Numbered from the stretch's first letter, positions 51,199 to 63,600 are shown. The stretch: DNA of 64,000 nucleotides from CAILHX01 sp964511385 (GCA_964511385.1 CAZEFE010000002.1:248001-312000), one strand, 5' to 3'. Program-made: numbers and translations. Notes: generated from the letters alone by a model not told the origin.

Positions 51199-52212
51199 TC
51201 AGCATTCAGTGTTGCAACCCATCGCCTGGTTGAACTCATCGGCCAGGGTGCCGTCGATTTTGGCCAGGGTGATGCTGACCTGGTGCATTTCATTGCGGTC
51301 ACCGCGTTGCGATGCAATCACCCCCATGCGGTAAAACGCCTGGGCATGCTGCGGGTCCAGCATGGTGGCCTGGTGGTAGGATTGCAGCGCCTCCTGGGTT
51401 TTGCCCAACCCTTCCTGGGCCGAGCCCAACTCGAACCAGGCTTCGGAGTTTTGCGGTTCGGCCTTGATCCAGCGCTGGCTGATTTCCTGCAACTGTGCCC
51501 AGTCGTCATTCAGGTGCGGCAGTGCAACCTGCATGAAAAACGGTTTCTGCTCATCCGGAAACTCCCAGAATGCCTGGCCGGTGACCGGCAACGTGCTGGT
51601 TGCGGGAATCTTTTTTACTTCTGCCAGCCATTCCACCGGCATGGCATAAAAATAGGCAACCCTGCCGGGCGTCTTGAAGGTGTTGATGCCGATCAACTTG
51701 CCTTGTGCATTAAACAAGGGGCTGCCGCTGGCGCCCATCATGAAGCGGGCATTGGTCCGGACGACGTTGCCTTGTTCAAACGGGTACAGCGCCTTGATTT
51801 GCCCGCCGGAGGTGATGGGTGACGGGACGCCGTTGGAATGCCCGATGGCAATGACGTCTTCACCCTTGGCCAGGTGGTGGGAACTGCCGAGTTCGACTGC
51901 CTGGAACGGCAGTTTTTCCATGTTCAGCAGGCACAGGTCATGTTTGGCATCCACATGGACGGATTCGATTTTGTAAGTTTCTTCCCCCTGGGAAATCCAG
52001 GCGTTAGCGGTTTTGCGCAACACGTGGCAGTTGGTGGCGACCTGGTTTTCACCCACGACCACACCGGAGCCGTAGGCCAGGTTGCCGCTGGTATCGTAGC
52101 CGCGGACCAGCACTACCGAGAAGAAAATGCGCATCAGCGCCTGCTGGTCAAGCGCCATGGCAGGCAGGGAGAGGGTGGTCAGGAGTAAGAGCAAAGCAGT
52201 CCGCAGGCGCAT
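51199..52212 (-). CDS. Trypsin-like serine protease with C-terminal TPR repeats
   Basis: The 337-residue protein has a signal peptide (RTALLLLLTTLSLPAMA, about residues 3-20). A trypsin-like domain carries the catalytic triad: His in VATNCHVLRKT (about 60), Asp in DAKHDLCLLNM (about 90) and Ser in FMMGASGSPLF (about 160). From about 245 on, two TPRs follow (SEAWFELGSAQEGLGKTQEALQSYHQA, AQAFYRMGVIASQRGD). A DegP-like PDZ domain is absent. It is probably periplasmic, and the TPRs may bind partners. The ATG at 52212 was chosen so that the signal starts MRLRT. It is divergent from uvrB across 101 bp. Confidence 0.85.
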   Translation of the reverse strand: MRLRTALLLLLTTLSLPAMALDQQALMRIFFSVVLVRGYDTSGNLAYGSGVVVGENQVATNCHVLRKTANAWISQGEETYKIESVHVDAKHDLCLLNMEKLPFQAVELGSSHHLAKGEDVIAIGHSNGVPSPITSGGQIKALYPFEQGNVVRTNARFMMGASGSPLFNAQGKLIGINTFKTPGRVAYFYAMPVEWLAEVKKIPATSTLPVTGQAFWEFPDEQKPFFMQVALPHLNDDWAQLQEISQRWIKAEPQNSEAWFELGSAQEGLGKTQEALQSYHQATMLDPQHAQAFYRMGVIASQRGDRNEMHQVSITLAKIDGTLADEFNQAMGCNTEC

Positions 52213-52313
52213 GTTCAGTCTCTCAGGGGTTGGGTCGTTAATCATGGTGACCTATGCCACTTGCAAAGGTTCCTTGTGATGAATGCTGGCGCAGGGCTAC
52301 AATCTGGCGAGCC

Positions 52314-54347
<2,034 letters not shown>

Positions 54348-54379
54348 GAAATGCGGCAGCATGGCCTGCAATAACCCTA

Positions 54380-54388
54380 TGCTAGAAT
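54380..54388 (+). promoter_or_regulatory. Candidate extended -10 promoter before rfbF
   Basis: TGCTAGAAT (extended -10 TGn plus TAGAAT) lies 45 bp before the rfbF start in the 85-bp gap after uvrB. No good -35 is visible. It may drive the second sugar locus. Confidence 0.4.
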
Positions 54389-54432
54389 CCGGACGGTTTC
54401 ATCCGATTACTTTGATACTTTAAGGTGCACAA

Positions 54433-55203
54433 ATGAAAGCAGTCATACTTGCGGGCGGTTTGGGAACCCGGTTGAGCGAGGAAACCCAGATAAAACCGAA
54501 GCCGATGGCGGAAGTTGGTGGAAAACCCATTTTATGGCACATCCTGAAAATCTATTCCAGCTACGGCATCAATGATTTCATCATTTGCCTGGGGTACAAG
54601 GGTTATGTGATCAAGGAGTATTTCGCCAATTACTTCCTGCACACTTCCAATGTCACCTTCGATATGGTGAATAACCGTATGGAAGTGCATCAGAACAATG
54701 CCGAGCCGTGGAAAGTGACGCTGGTGGATACCGGTGAAAAAACCATGACTGGTGGGCGCCTGAAGCGGGTAAGGGAATTCTTGGGGGACGAAGATTTCTG
54801 CTTTACCTATGGTGATGGCGTCGCCAATGTGAATGTCGGTGAACTGGTGAAGTTCCACCGCCAGCAAGGCCGGCTGGCTACGGTCACGGCGGTGCAGCCG
54901 CCGGGGCGCTATGGTGCGCTGGACATGGACGGCCATGCCGTACGCGGTTTCCTGGAAAAACCGCAGGGCGAAGGCGGCTGGATCAACGGCGGGTTTTTTG
55001 TGCTTTCACCTAAAGTGTTGGATTTAATTGCCGACGATACTACAAGCTGGGAGGTTGGTCCCATGCAGAAGCTGGCTGCGGAAGGCAACATGGTTGCCTA
55101 TGAGCATGGCGGTTTCTGGCAGCCGATGGATACCTTGCGCGAAAAAATTTATCTGGACGAATTATGGACTACGGGCAAGGCGCCCTGGAAAGTGTGGGAT
55201 TAG
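54433..55203 (+). CDS. rfbF: Glucose-1-phosphate cytidylyltransferase
   Basis: RfbF makes CDP-glucose from CTP and glucose-1-phosphate. The 256-residue protein starts KAVILAGGLGTRLSEETQIKPKPMAEVGGKPILWHI, the exact family signature. FCFTYGDGVANVN near residue 127 holds the metal-binding Asp, and FLEKPQGEGGWINGGFFV is near 175. The next gene starts 4 bp after its stop. Confidence 0.96.
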   Translation: MKAVILAGGLGTRLSEETQIKPKPMAEVGGKPILWHILKIYSSYGINDFIICLGYKGYVIKEYFANYFLHTSNVTFDMVNNRMEVHQNNAEPWKVTLVDTGEKTMTGGRLKRVREFLGDEDFCFTYGDGVANVNVGELVKFHRQQGRLATVTAVQPPGRYGALDMDGHAVRGFLEKPQGEGGWINGGFFVLSPKVLDLIADDTTSWEVGPMQKLAAEGNMVAYEHGGFWQPMDTLREKIYLDELWTTGKAPWKVWD

Positions 55204-55207
55204 CGCT

Positions 55208-56269
55208 GTGGCAATAAACCCTGCCTTCTGGGCTGGAAAAACTGTGTTGGTCACCGGGCATACCGGCTTCAAGGGGAGCTGGTTGTGCCTGATGCTGCAA
55301 GGCATGGGCGCCAAGGTGGTTGGCTACGCCTTGCAGCCACCCACCACGCCCAGCATTTTTGAAGTCGCCAACGTCGCCGATGGCATGGTTTCCATCATTG
55401 ACGATGTCAGGGACGGCACCAGGCTGCAGCAGGTGTTTGCCGAACATCAGCCGGAGATTGTGCTGCATCTGGCGGCACAGGCACTGGTCCGGTATTCCTA
55501 TGCCAATCCGGTAGAAACTTACGCCACCAACGTCATGGGTACGGTGAACGTGCTGGAAGCCGCGCGGCACACGGCCAGCGTCCGCAGCCTGGTGAATGTC
55601 ACCACCGACAAATGTTACGAAAATCGCGAATGGGTGTGGGGCTATCGGGAAAACGAGCCGATGGGCGGGTTTGATCCGTACAGCAGCAGCAAGGGTTGCT
55701 CCGAATTGGTGACGGCGGCGTATCGTAATTCGTTTTTTGCCGGCAAAGACTGCGCAGCGGTGGCTTCCGCCAGGGCCGGCAACGTGATTGGCGGCGGTGA
55801 CTGGGCGCTGGATCGGCTGATCCCGGACATCATGCGCTCGATCATGGACAAACAGCCGGTGCTGATCCGCAGTCCCCATGCGATCCGCCCATGGCAGCAT
55901 GTGCTGGAACCGTTGAGCGGTTATCTGCTGCTGGCCGAAAAGTTATATGAAAGCGGGGCGGAGTTTGCCGAAGGCTGGAATTTCGGTCCGAGCGATGATG
56001 ACACCCGCACCGTGTCATGGATTGTGGAGAAGCTTACCCAGAATTGGGGGGAGGGCGCTTCCTGGCTGCTGGATCAGGGCGAACACCCGCACGAAGCGCA
56101 TTATTTGAAGCTGGATTGCTCAAAAGCCAGAATGCGGCTGAACTGGCAGCCCCGCTGGAAGCTGGATATTGCATTACAACACATCATTGCCTGGCATCGC
56201 GCGCATGGCGAAGGCCGTGATATGCGGGATGTGACATTCAAACAAATCGAAACTTACCTGAAATCCTGA
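55208..56269 (+). CDS. rfbG: CDP-glucose 4,6-dehydratase
   Basis: RfbG converts CDP-glucose to CDP-4-keto-6-deoxyglucose. In this 353-residue extended SDR the NAD motif is VLVTGHTGFKGSWLCLML, the Thr/Asp/Lys segment NVTTDKCYENREW is near 125, and the YxxxK helix is DPYSSSKGCSELV near 155. ARAGNVIGGGDWALDRLIPD is characteristic. The start is GTG at 55208. Longer frames upstream lie inside rfbF. Confidence 0.95.
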   Translation: MAINPAFWAGKTVLVTGHTGFKGSWLCLMLQGMGAKVVGYALQPPTTPSIFEVANVADGMVSIIDDVRDGTRLQQVFAEHQPEIVLHLAAQALVRYSYANPVETYATNVMGTVNVLEAARHTASVRSLVNVTTDKCYENREWVWGYRENEPMGGFDPYSSSKGCSELVTAAYRNSFFAGKDCAAVASARAGNVIGGGDWALDRLIPDIMRSIMDKQPVLIRSPHAIRPWQHVLEPLSGYLLLAEKLYESGAEFAEGWNFGPSDDDTRTVSWIVEKLTQNWGEGASWLLDQGEHPHEAHYLKLDCSKARMRLNWQPRWKLDIALQHIIAWHRAHGEGRDMRDVTFKQIETYLKS

Positions 56270-56276
56270 GCCGCCT

Positions 56277-57500
56277 ATGAACTGCCGTCATTGCCACCAT
56301 CCGTTGGAGCACGTTTTTCTTGACCTCGGTTATGCGCCGCCTTCCAACGCGTACCGCACGCCGCAAGACATGCACCGCCCGGAAACCTATTTCCCGCTGA
56401 AGCTGTTTGTGTGCGAAAAGTGCTGGTTGGTGCAAACCGAAGATTATGCCCAGGCGGATGAACTATTTGACGAAAACTACGCTTATTTTTCCTCGGTTTC
56501 AAAGAGCTGGCTGGTGCATGCAGCGGAATACGTCGAGGGTATTACCTCGCGCCTGCAACTCAACCAGAACAGCCTTGTGATCGAAGTGGCGGCCAATGAT
56601 GGCTATTTGCTGAAAAACTTCGTCGCTGCCAACATCCCGTGCCTAGGGGTTGAGCCGACTGCCAGCACGGCGGCGGCGGCGGAGAAACTGGGCATTCCCA
56701 TCCTGCGCGAATTTTTTGGCGAATCCTGCGCTGAGGCGTTGGTGGCGCAGGGCAAGCAGGCGGATCTGATCCTTGGCAATAACGTTTATGCTCATGTCCC
56801 CGACATCAACGATTTCACCCTGGGGCTACGCACGGTATTGAAGCCGGAAGGCACGGTGACGCTGGAGTTCCCTCACCTGATGCGGCTGCTGGAGCATACG
56901 CAATTCGATACGGTCTACCACGAGCACTTTTCCTACCTGTCGCTGCAAACCGTCAGCAAGATATTCGCGCAGGCCGGTTTGCGGGTGTACGACGTGGAAG
57001 AACTGTCGACGCACGGCGGCAGCCTGCGCGTGTATGGATGCCACATCGCCAGCAGCCACGCCACGCGCCCTGCAGTCGAGGCGTTGCTGGCGGAAGAGTA
57101 CCGCCGCGGCATGGATGACCTGGAAGTTTATCGGCAATTCCAGCAACGCGCCGACCGGGTGAAAAACGACCTGCTGCTGTTCTTGATCGAGCAGCAGCGC
57201 GCCGGGAAATCGGTTGCCGGTTATGGCGCCGCGGCCAAAGGCAACACGCTGCTGAATTATGCCGGCGTCAAGCCGGACCTGCTGCCTTATGTCTGCGACG
57301 CGGCGCAGTCCAAGCAGGACAAGTACCTGCCCGGCTCGCACATCCCGGTGCTGTCGCCGGAGGTGATTCGTGAGCGCAAACCGGACATCGTGCTGATCCT
57401 GCCCTGGAACATCAAAACCGAAGTCACGCATCAGCTGGACTTTATCCGCGAATGGGGTGGCAAGTTTGCGGTGGCGGTGCCAACGGTGAGCGTCTGGTAA
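56277..57500 (+). CDS. NDP-hexose C-methyltransferase (TylC3-like)
   Basis: The 407-residue protein has the three-part build of sugar C-3 methyltransferases. The zinc head is CRHCHHPLEHVFLDLGYAPPSNAY with CEKCWLVQ (1-55). The SAM domain is VIEVAANDGYLLKNF near 103, and EFPHLMRLLEHTQFDTVYHEHFSYLS near 205 holds the catalytic Tyr/His pair. The C-terminal domain is AGYGAAAKGNTLLNYAG near 318. Such enzymes add a methyl branch at C-3 of a 4-keto-6-deoxy sugar, so RfbG's product is a likely substrate. It overlaps the epimerase by one base. Confidence 0.9.
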   Translation: MNCRHCHHPLEHVFLDLGYAPPSNAYRTPQDMHRPETYFPLKLFVCEKCWLVQTEDYAQADELFDENYAYFSSVSKSWLVHAAEYVEGITSRLQLNQNSLVIEVAANDGYLLKNFVAANIPCLGVEPTASTAAAAEKLGIPILREFFGESCAEALVAQGKQADLILGNNVYAHVPDINDFTLGLRTVLKPEGTVTLEFPHLMRLLEHTQFDTVYHEHFSYLSLQTVSKIFAQAGLRVYDVEELSTHGGSLRVYGCHIASSHATRPAVEALLAEEYRRGMDDLEVYRQFQQRADRVKNDLLLFLIEQQRAGKSVAGYGAAAKGNTLLNYAGVKPDLLPYVCDAAQSKQDKYLPGSHIPVLSPEVIRERKPDIVLILPWNIKTEVTHQLDFIREWGGKFAVAVPTVSVW

Positions 57501-58039
57501 TGCGTTTTGTTGCAACGCCGATAGCCGGCGCGTTTCTGGTGGAAACCGAGCCGGCAGCGGATGACAGGGGGTTTTTTGCCCGGACTTTTTGCCGGGATGA
57601 GTTTATGGCGCACGGGTTGGAGCCGGATCTGGTGCAATGCAGCGTTTCCTTCAACAAGCGGCGCGGCACGGTGCGTGGCATGCATTACCAAAGCGCGCCG
57701 CATGCCGAGGCCAAACTGGTGCGATGCACGCAGGGTGCGATTTATGATGCCATTGCCGATATACGTCCGGCGTCGGCGACGTACCGGCAGTGGTTTGGTG
57801 TTGAACTGACGGCCGAAAACCGGCGCGCATTGTATATTCCCAAGGGAGTGGCGCACGGTTTCCAGACCTTGAGCGATAATGCCGAGGTGTTGTACCAGAT
57901 GTCGGAATTTTTCCATCCGGAATGTTCGGGTGGTTTTTGCTGGAATGATCCCTCTTTTGGAATTATCTGGCCAGAGCAAGTGAGTGTGATTTCCGCGCGG
58001 GATATGAATTACCCGAAATTTATGGAGCAAGCAGTCTGA
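57500..58039 (+). CDS. RmlC-like sugar-nucleotide 3,5-epimerase
   Basis: The 179-residue cupin enzyme contains LVETEPAADDRGFFARTFCRDEF, catalytic His in RGTVRGMHYQ (about 64), YIPKGVAHGFQTLSD (about 117, with the second His) and the catalytic Tyr region VLYQMSEFFHPE. It is a member of the dTDP-4-dehydrorhamnose 3,5-epimerase family. Here, next to rfbFG and the C-methyltransferase, it probably epimerises a CDP-4-keto sugar at C-5 or C-3. The ATG overlaps the previous stop (TAATG). Confidence 0.9.
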   Translation: MRFVATPIAGAFLVETEPAADDRGFFARTFCRDEFMAHGLEPDLVQCSVSFNKRRGTVRGMHYQSAPHAEAKLVRCTQGAIYDAIADIRPASATYRQWFGVELTAENRRALYIPKGVAHGFQTLSDNAEVLYQMSEFFHPECSGGFCWNDPSFGIIWPEQVSVISARDMNYPKFMEQAV

Positions 58040-58058
58040 TACTTTTGGAGCATAAGTA

Positions 58059-59120
58059 ATGAACACTGAAAAAATAGCGGCGAGCCTGTCGCAAATTGCA
58101 CAGAACCCGAACTGGAAGCAATCGTTCATCGAGCAGATGCAGGGCCTGGAAAAAAAGATCCAGACGCTGGGGGTGGATGTCAGGGAAGACATTACCGGCC
58201 CGCTGGTGGACGCCTTGTTTGACGACGACCAGATTGTCCGCAAGGAACTGGCGGATGGCACGCAACTGGATTTCTACTATCGCTCCAAGATCGCGCGCGA
58301 TTTCGTCATGTCGGAGCCGGCGCGTCCCGATCATGCCTGGGAGCCGCAGACCACCCGTTTGCTATTGAAACTGGCCGCCGTGAACTCCAAAAATGTCGTG
58401 GTTGGCGGCGCGTACTTTGGCGACCAAGCCGTGTTGGTGGCCAAGGTGGCCAGCAAGGTGGGCGGTACCGTGCATGCCTTCGAGCCGAACAACGACCAGC
58501 GCGGCATGCTGATGCACAATGCCGCGCTCAACAATGTCACCAATATTCGCCCCAACAGCGAAGGCTTGTGGGATGACGCTTCCACCACGCTGGCACTGGT
58601 CGGTTACGATTCGTTTGCCCACCCGGAGAGCGTGTCCGCGGAGTCGGATGATGCATTCAAGACGGTCACCATTGACGGTTACCTGGCCGGAGTAGGGGCG
58701 ACCTCGCTGGGACTCATCATGCTGGATATCGAAGGCGCCGAACTGCGCGCCCTGAAAGGTGCTGCCACGGCGTTGGCACGCCCGGTCGGGGAAGCGCCCA
58801 ACATCGTGTTCGAAGTGCATAGAAGTTATGTGGATTGGTCCAATGGCCTGGAAAACACCGACATCGTGCGCTACCTGGCTGGCTTCGGCTACCACGTGTT
58901 TGCGGTGCGCGATTACAACTCCAATTTCGACCTGTCCGGCAAGCCGATCGAGATCATTCCTTGCGATTCGGTATTCCTCGAAGGCCCGGATCATGGTTTC
59001 AACATGGTGGCAGTCAAGGATGCAAGCCTGCTGTCCGGCAGCGATTTCCGCGTGTGCCGCGGCGTCAGCCCGAAATATCTGCGTCACAAGGATCCTGCCC
59101 TGCATCAGCCGCTGCCTTGA
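58059..59120 (+). CDS. FkbM-family methyltransferase
   Basis: The 353-residue protein has an N-terminal helical part (about 1-90), then an FkbM-type SAM domain: NVVVGGAYFGDQAVLVAK (unusual motif I), GTVHAFEPNNDQRGMLMHNAALNNV, and later LIMLDIEGAELRALKGAA with the conserved Asp and Glu. The glycine motif differs from the common DIGANxG, but the acidic strand-2 motif FEPN is intact. It probably O-methylates a sugar of the locus. TTGGAG precedes the ATG. Confidence 0.87.
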   Translation: MNTEKIAASLSQIAQNPNWKQSFIEQMQGLEKKIQTLGVDVREDITGPLVDALFDDDQIVRKELADGTQLDFYYRSKIARDFVMSEPARPDHAWEPQTTRLLLKLAAVNSKNVVVGGAYFGDQAVLVAKVASKVGGTVHAFEPNNDQRGMLMHNAALNNVTNIRPNSEGLWDDASTTLALVGYDSFAHPESVSAESDDAFKTVTIDGYLAGVGATSLGLIMLDIEGAELRALKGAATALARPVGEAPNIVFEVHRSYVDWSNGLENTDIVRYLAGFGYHVFAVRDYNSNFDLSGKPIEIIPCDSVFLEGPDHGFNMVAVKDASLLSGSDFRVCRGVSPKYLRHKDPALHQPLP

Positions 59121-59935
59121 TGGCTACTGCGATGACAACTGTTCTGGGCGCGCGCGGGCTGGTTGGTAGCCGGCTTGCGCAAGCCCTGTCCGGGCGGGGC
59201 GCTGAAATCTGGTGCCCCGGGCGTGCTGAAGAGGCGCAACTGTTCCAGCGTCCGTTGGGCACGGTGTATTACTGCATTGGGCTGACGGCGGATTACCGTG
59301 CGCGCCCGTTCGACACGGTGGAGGCGCATGTGTCGTTGCTGGCGCGCATTCTGGAACGCGCTGACTTCGATCGCCTGGTGTATCTTTCTTCCACGCGCCT
59401 GTACGATTCCCTGGGCGCTGCGCATTGCGCGGAAAATGCCGTGCTCAGACTGTCTCCGGCCGATCCGCGCCATCTTTACGATTTTTCCAAGGGGCTGGGC
59501 GAGAACCTGTGTCTGACTGCCTCGGAAGGGCGCGCCAAGGTGGCACGACTGGCCTGCGTGCTGGGCAAGCGGCTGGATGACGATGGATTCATTCCCGGTT
59601 TGCTGAAACAGGCAACAGGCAAGAAAACACTGGAAGTGCAAAGCTCGCCGCACTTTTCGCGGGATTACATCGGTCTGGATGACGTGGTTCAACTGCTGAT
59701 CAATATTGCAGAAACCGGCCAGCACCCGATTTATAACGTTGCCAGTGGCAGCAATGTGTCCAATCAGGAACTGTTTGCAATGGTGGAGAAACTGACTGGA
59801 TGCAAGGTATCAGGGACTTCGCAGGCGCGCTCCGAATCGCCGCTGGTTGATACGCAACTGATCCGGCAGGAGTTTGGCTTCGTGCCAACGGCGCTGGAGA
59901 CTGTTCTGGCGCAGATTGCGTCTTCTGGAATGTAA
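59120..59935 (+). CDS. NAD-dependent epimerase/reductase (SDR)
   Basis: The 271-residue SDR has the NAD motif TTVLGARGLVGSRLAQAL, YLSSTRLYDS (Ser strand) near 92, and the YxxxK pair in LYDFSKGLGENL near 122. HFSRDYIGLDDVVQLLINI is near 178. It is shorter than most extended SDRs. In this cluster it is the best candidate for the final 4-keto reduction giving the finished CDP-sugar. The ATG at 59120 overlaps the FkbM gene stop by one base; an ATG at 59132 is possible. Confidence 0.83.
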   Translation: MATAMTTVLGARGLVGSRLAQALSGRGAEIWCPGRAEEAQLFQRPLGTVYYCIGLTADYRARPFDTVEAHVSLLARILERADFDRLVYLSSTRLYDSLGAAHCAENAVLRLSPADPRHLYDFSKGLGENLCLTASEGRAKVARLACVLGKRLDDDGFIPGLLKQATGKKTLEVQSSPHFSRDYIGLDDVVQLLINIAETGQHPIYNVASGSNVSNQELFAMVEKLTGCKVSGTSQARSESPLVDTQLIRQEFGFVPTALETVLAQIASSGM

Positions 59936-59937
59936 TC

Positions 59938-60585
59938 ATGTTGTTGAAAAACACCACTCGTGCCGGGTTGATCACCTACATCGAGACCCAACTCAACCAT
60001 TTTTTTCCTGACGGCACGCCAGTGCGCGGCCATATCGAACGGCATGTTGATGACGCGCTCAAGCGGTTGCAGACCTGCATCAATGGCGTGCGCATCTGGC
60101 CAAAGGACGTGTTCGACTACCTGCACTCCAGTCAGTATGCGATTTTTTTGTACTACCTGGCCAACACCATCTGGCGACAGGACGGCAACGAGTCCGGCGT
60201 CTGCACCAAACTGTTTTTCCTGAACAAGGCGCTGAACGGTATTGATTGCTTTTATGAAATCGAGATGCCGGAAATTTACTTCATCGGGCATTCGGTCGGC
60301 ATCGTGCTGGCAAAAGCGACTTACGGCAATTATCTGGTGCTTTACCAGAACTCCACGGTAGGCAAAAACCACGGTGTTGCACCCGTGTTGGAAGAGGGGG
60401 TGGTGATGTACCCCAATACCGCGATCATCGGCCGTTGCCATATCGGCCCGCGCAGTGTCATTGCGCAGGGGGTCGGCGTGATCAACCGGGACACGCCCGG
60501 GGATTGCCTGGTGTTTTCCGGGAATGACGGCGACTTGGTATGCAAGCCCAATTCGCGTGACATACTTGCCGATATATTCCGATAA
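59938..60585 (+). CDS. Serine-acetyltransferase-like hexapeptide acyltransferase
   Basis: The 215-residue protein has a helical N-terminal half of about 105 residues. A left-handed beta-helix part follows (FIGHSVGIVLAKATYGNYLVLYQNSTVGKNHGVAPVLEEGVVMYPNTAIIGRCHIGPRSVIAQGVGVI). The catalytic His is probably in FIGHSVG or KNHG. The layout copies CysE, but the position in a sugar locus, 2 bp after the SDR, suggests acetylation of a sugar or amino sugar instead. Confidence 0.78.
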   Translation: MLLKNTTRAGLITYIETQLNHFFPDGTPVRGHIERHVDDALKRLQTCINGVRIWPKDVFDYLHSSQYAIFLYYLANTIWRQDGNESGVCTKLFFLNKALNGIDCFYEIEMPEIYFIGHSVGIVLAKATYGNYLVLYQNSTVGKNHGVAPVLEEGVVMYPNTAIIGRCHIGPRSVIAQGVGVINRDTPGDCLVFSGNDGDLVCKPNSRDILADIFR

Positions 60586-60613
60586 CAATTCATTTCACGG
60601 GAATCCTGCGCTC

Positions 60614-63600
60614 ATGACAGAGACGACTTACGAAAAAGCGGTTGAACTGGCACAAAGCGGACGCTTTGCCGAGGCGGAAAAAATGTGCGGCATTTTGCTG
60701 GAAACGGCGCCGGATAATTATCTGACGCTGTATCTGCTGGCTTCCATCCAGATGTATACCCGACGCTATGAAGAATGCCGGGCGCTATGCCACCGGCTGT
60801 TGCAGATACGCCAGGACAACCCTGATACGTTCAACGTGCTGGCTGCCATCAGCGCCGACCACGATCTGGACAACGATGCCACGGAAGTCTGGCTGCGCAA
60901 GGCATTGGAATGTGCGCCCAACCATATCAAGGCGCTGGTGAATCTGGCTAACCTGCGGGTGCGCAAGCAGGACTATGAAGAGGCGTTGGCGTTGTATCGC
61001 CGGGTCATTGCGCTGACCGATGGCAAAGAGGCCGATGCCATCAATGGCTTAGGCATGGTCGCGGCGAATCGCGGAGAGATCGAGGAGGCAATCGCCCATT
61101 ACCAGGATGCCCTGAAACTGGCGCCTGATGACCGGCAGGTTCTCACCAATCTCATTTCAACGATATACGCGCTGAAAGCCAAAGGCACCGATCGGCTGGA
61201 TGAGGCGCTGGACCTCGTCATGCGCATCGCCGATTTCCAGAATCCAGGCCTTGCGGCGGTACCGGCGTTTGCCAGCGCGAAAAGCCATTGTCTCTGGGAT
61301 CTTGCGGACAAGTTGCTCCGCCCTGCGCTGGACGAACTGATCAACCGGCTCAGGAACTACCACGTGTTCATGCTCCCCAACCTGGCATTGTTGAGCAGCA
61401 GCGAGGTCAGCAATGAAGAATTGCTCGCCGTGCACTACCGGGCGGGGCAGTCCTTGCGGCAGATTCGCTTGCAGCCGCCGTTCGAAGATCACCCAGCCGC
61501 CTTTACCCCGGGCAACAAGATCCGCATTGGCTACATTTCCCCTGACCTCAAGGCGCACGTTGTCAGCCAGTTCTTCCGGGGGCTGGTGAACCACCGTGAC
61601 CGGGGCCGGTTCGAGGTGTTTCTTTACTCCAACTTGGACGAGGATCGTGAAGACGATGTCACCGGGCAATACCGCGCCAACGCCGACCATTTCATTCCTG
61701 TGCTCGGGATGCGCGACCTCGAACTGGCCGAGCGCATCCGCGCCGATGGCATCCAGATTCTGGTGGAGATGAGCGGATACACCACCGGTAACCGGCTGGG
61801 TGCGCTTTCCTACCGGCCCGCTCCGGTGCAGATCAGCTACATGGGTTATCCCTACACGTATGGCATCGAGGAGTTTGATTACCATATTTCCGACCCCTGG
61901 CTCGACGGGCCAAAAAACGCGGATTTCTTTATTGAGAAGCCGTTGCGCCTGCCACAATCCTTTTTGTCGTTCGGCGATTTTGCAGAGCAGGAAATTAATC
62001 CGGAGCCGCCGGTTTTACGTAATGGATATGTCACTTTCGGCTCGCTCAATAACAGCTACAAGCTTAACCGCAAGACCGTGGAGTTGTGGAGCCGGATCAT
62101 GCAGCAGGTGGAGGGGAGCCGGCTCTACCTCAACCACAACAATTACAGAATGTCGCGTACCCAACAAGCCATCCGGGATGAGTTCGCAAAACATGGCATC
62201 GCCAGCGAAAGGATCAGTTTCGTCACCGAAAAGCATCCCAGCGGCCACCACCTCAGGTACTACAACGAATTCGACATCGCACTGGACACCATGCCCCTCA
62301 CCGGAGGTACCACCACGGTGGAAACGCTGTGGATGGGGGTTCCCGTCATTACCCTGGTTGGCGAAGCGCATGCCCAACGCATGTCCTATTCAATCGTCAA
62401 GAATGTCGGGATTGATCTGGACGACTGCATTGCGTTTACCGAGGATGAGTATGTGGAGCGCGCCGTGGCCCTTGCCGCCAATCCGGAAAGAATCCGGATG
62501 CTGCGTAGCGCCATTCCCGAAGCCCTGAGGGGCAGTATATTGCAGGACACCGTCAGGTTTGCCGGCCAGTTCGAGAACCTGCTGATCGACGCCTGGAATA
62601 GGAAATTTCCCGCAACGCCACTGGAAGGGCTGCTTTCCAGTGCGGCTTACACACCGCTGCCCGTGGCGGATGTGGACCTGGTCGTGTATGACAGCCTGCG
62701 TGATAAACACGCTTTTGTCTTGCGCGAGCAGGGCAAATGGTATGAGTCTGAATCACAGTTTTTGCAACGGCATGCCAGCGCATTCCAGATGTTCTGGGAT
62801 TTTGCCGCCGATCCTGGAGTATTTGCCGTCCCATTCGCCGCAAGGCAGGAAAAAGGCGGCCGTACCTTGGCCGTGCGCGGTGCCGGTCTGGCGGCATTGT
62901 TGATCGAGAAAAGTATCGCGCATAACCGGCTGGAAAACTTGAGTAGTGCGTCATCACCGACAGCAGACCTGCCCATGCCGGATCTCGTGCGTTTTTCACT
63001 GGATTTCAACGATGGCCAAGGCAGCGCAATCGTAAGGGAGTTGGCCCTTGTTGATGGCGCCTCTCCGCTCATACTGGCATCCTTGCGCAACCCTCAAGGG
63101 ATGGAGGACTGGAGCGGACGCTCCATGATCGAGGAACGCGGCTATCAGGCATACCGGCTGCTGCCGGGCTATGAACTGCTGGTGCCTCTGGGCAATGACC
63201 ACCCGGAGCCTTCGGACATCAATTTGTTCTTCTGCAAGCTCGACCGCGCCGAGCAGCTTGCCCAGCTTGGCTTGCTCGCCGTGACCCAGGATGAAATCAA
63301 TCCAATGCCGTTGCCTGTGGACACGCTCTGGCTGGCGCGCATCCAGGCCATGCCGTACGCCTCTGCTAAAACCGGGCAGTGGCTGAGCAATGCTGTGGAC
63401 GGGCAGTGGGGGGATATGTATCGGCTTGCCTTGAACCTGGATGCAGTAGCCCGGGACTTCAGCCGCCCGGCTGGGCAACGTTGGGCAAGCGTGCAAATGG
63501 CGAGTTCTATTCTCATGCTGCTGGCGCAAGGAGAGCCGACAGCGGCCCGGCTGCTGACCGGCATTCGTGTGATGGCGGATATGGGGAAACGTGCGACTGC

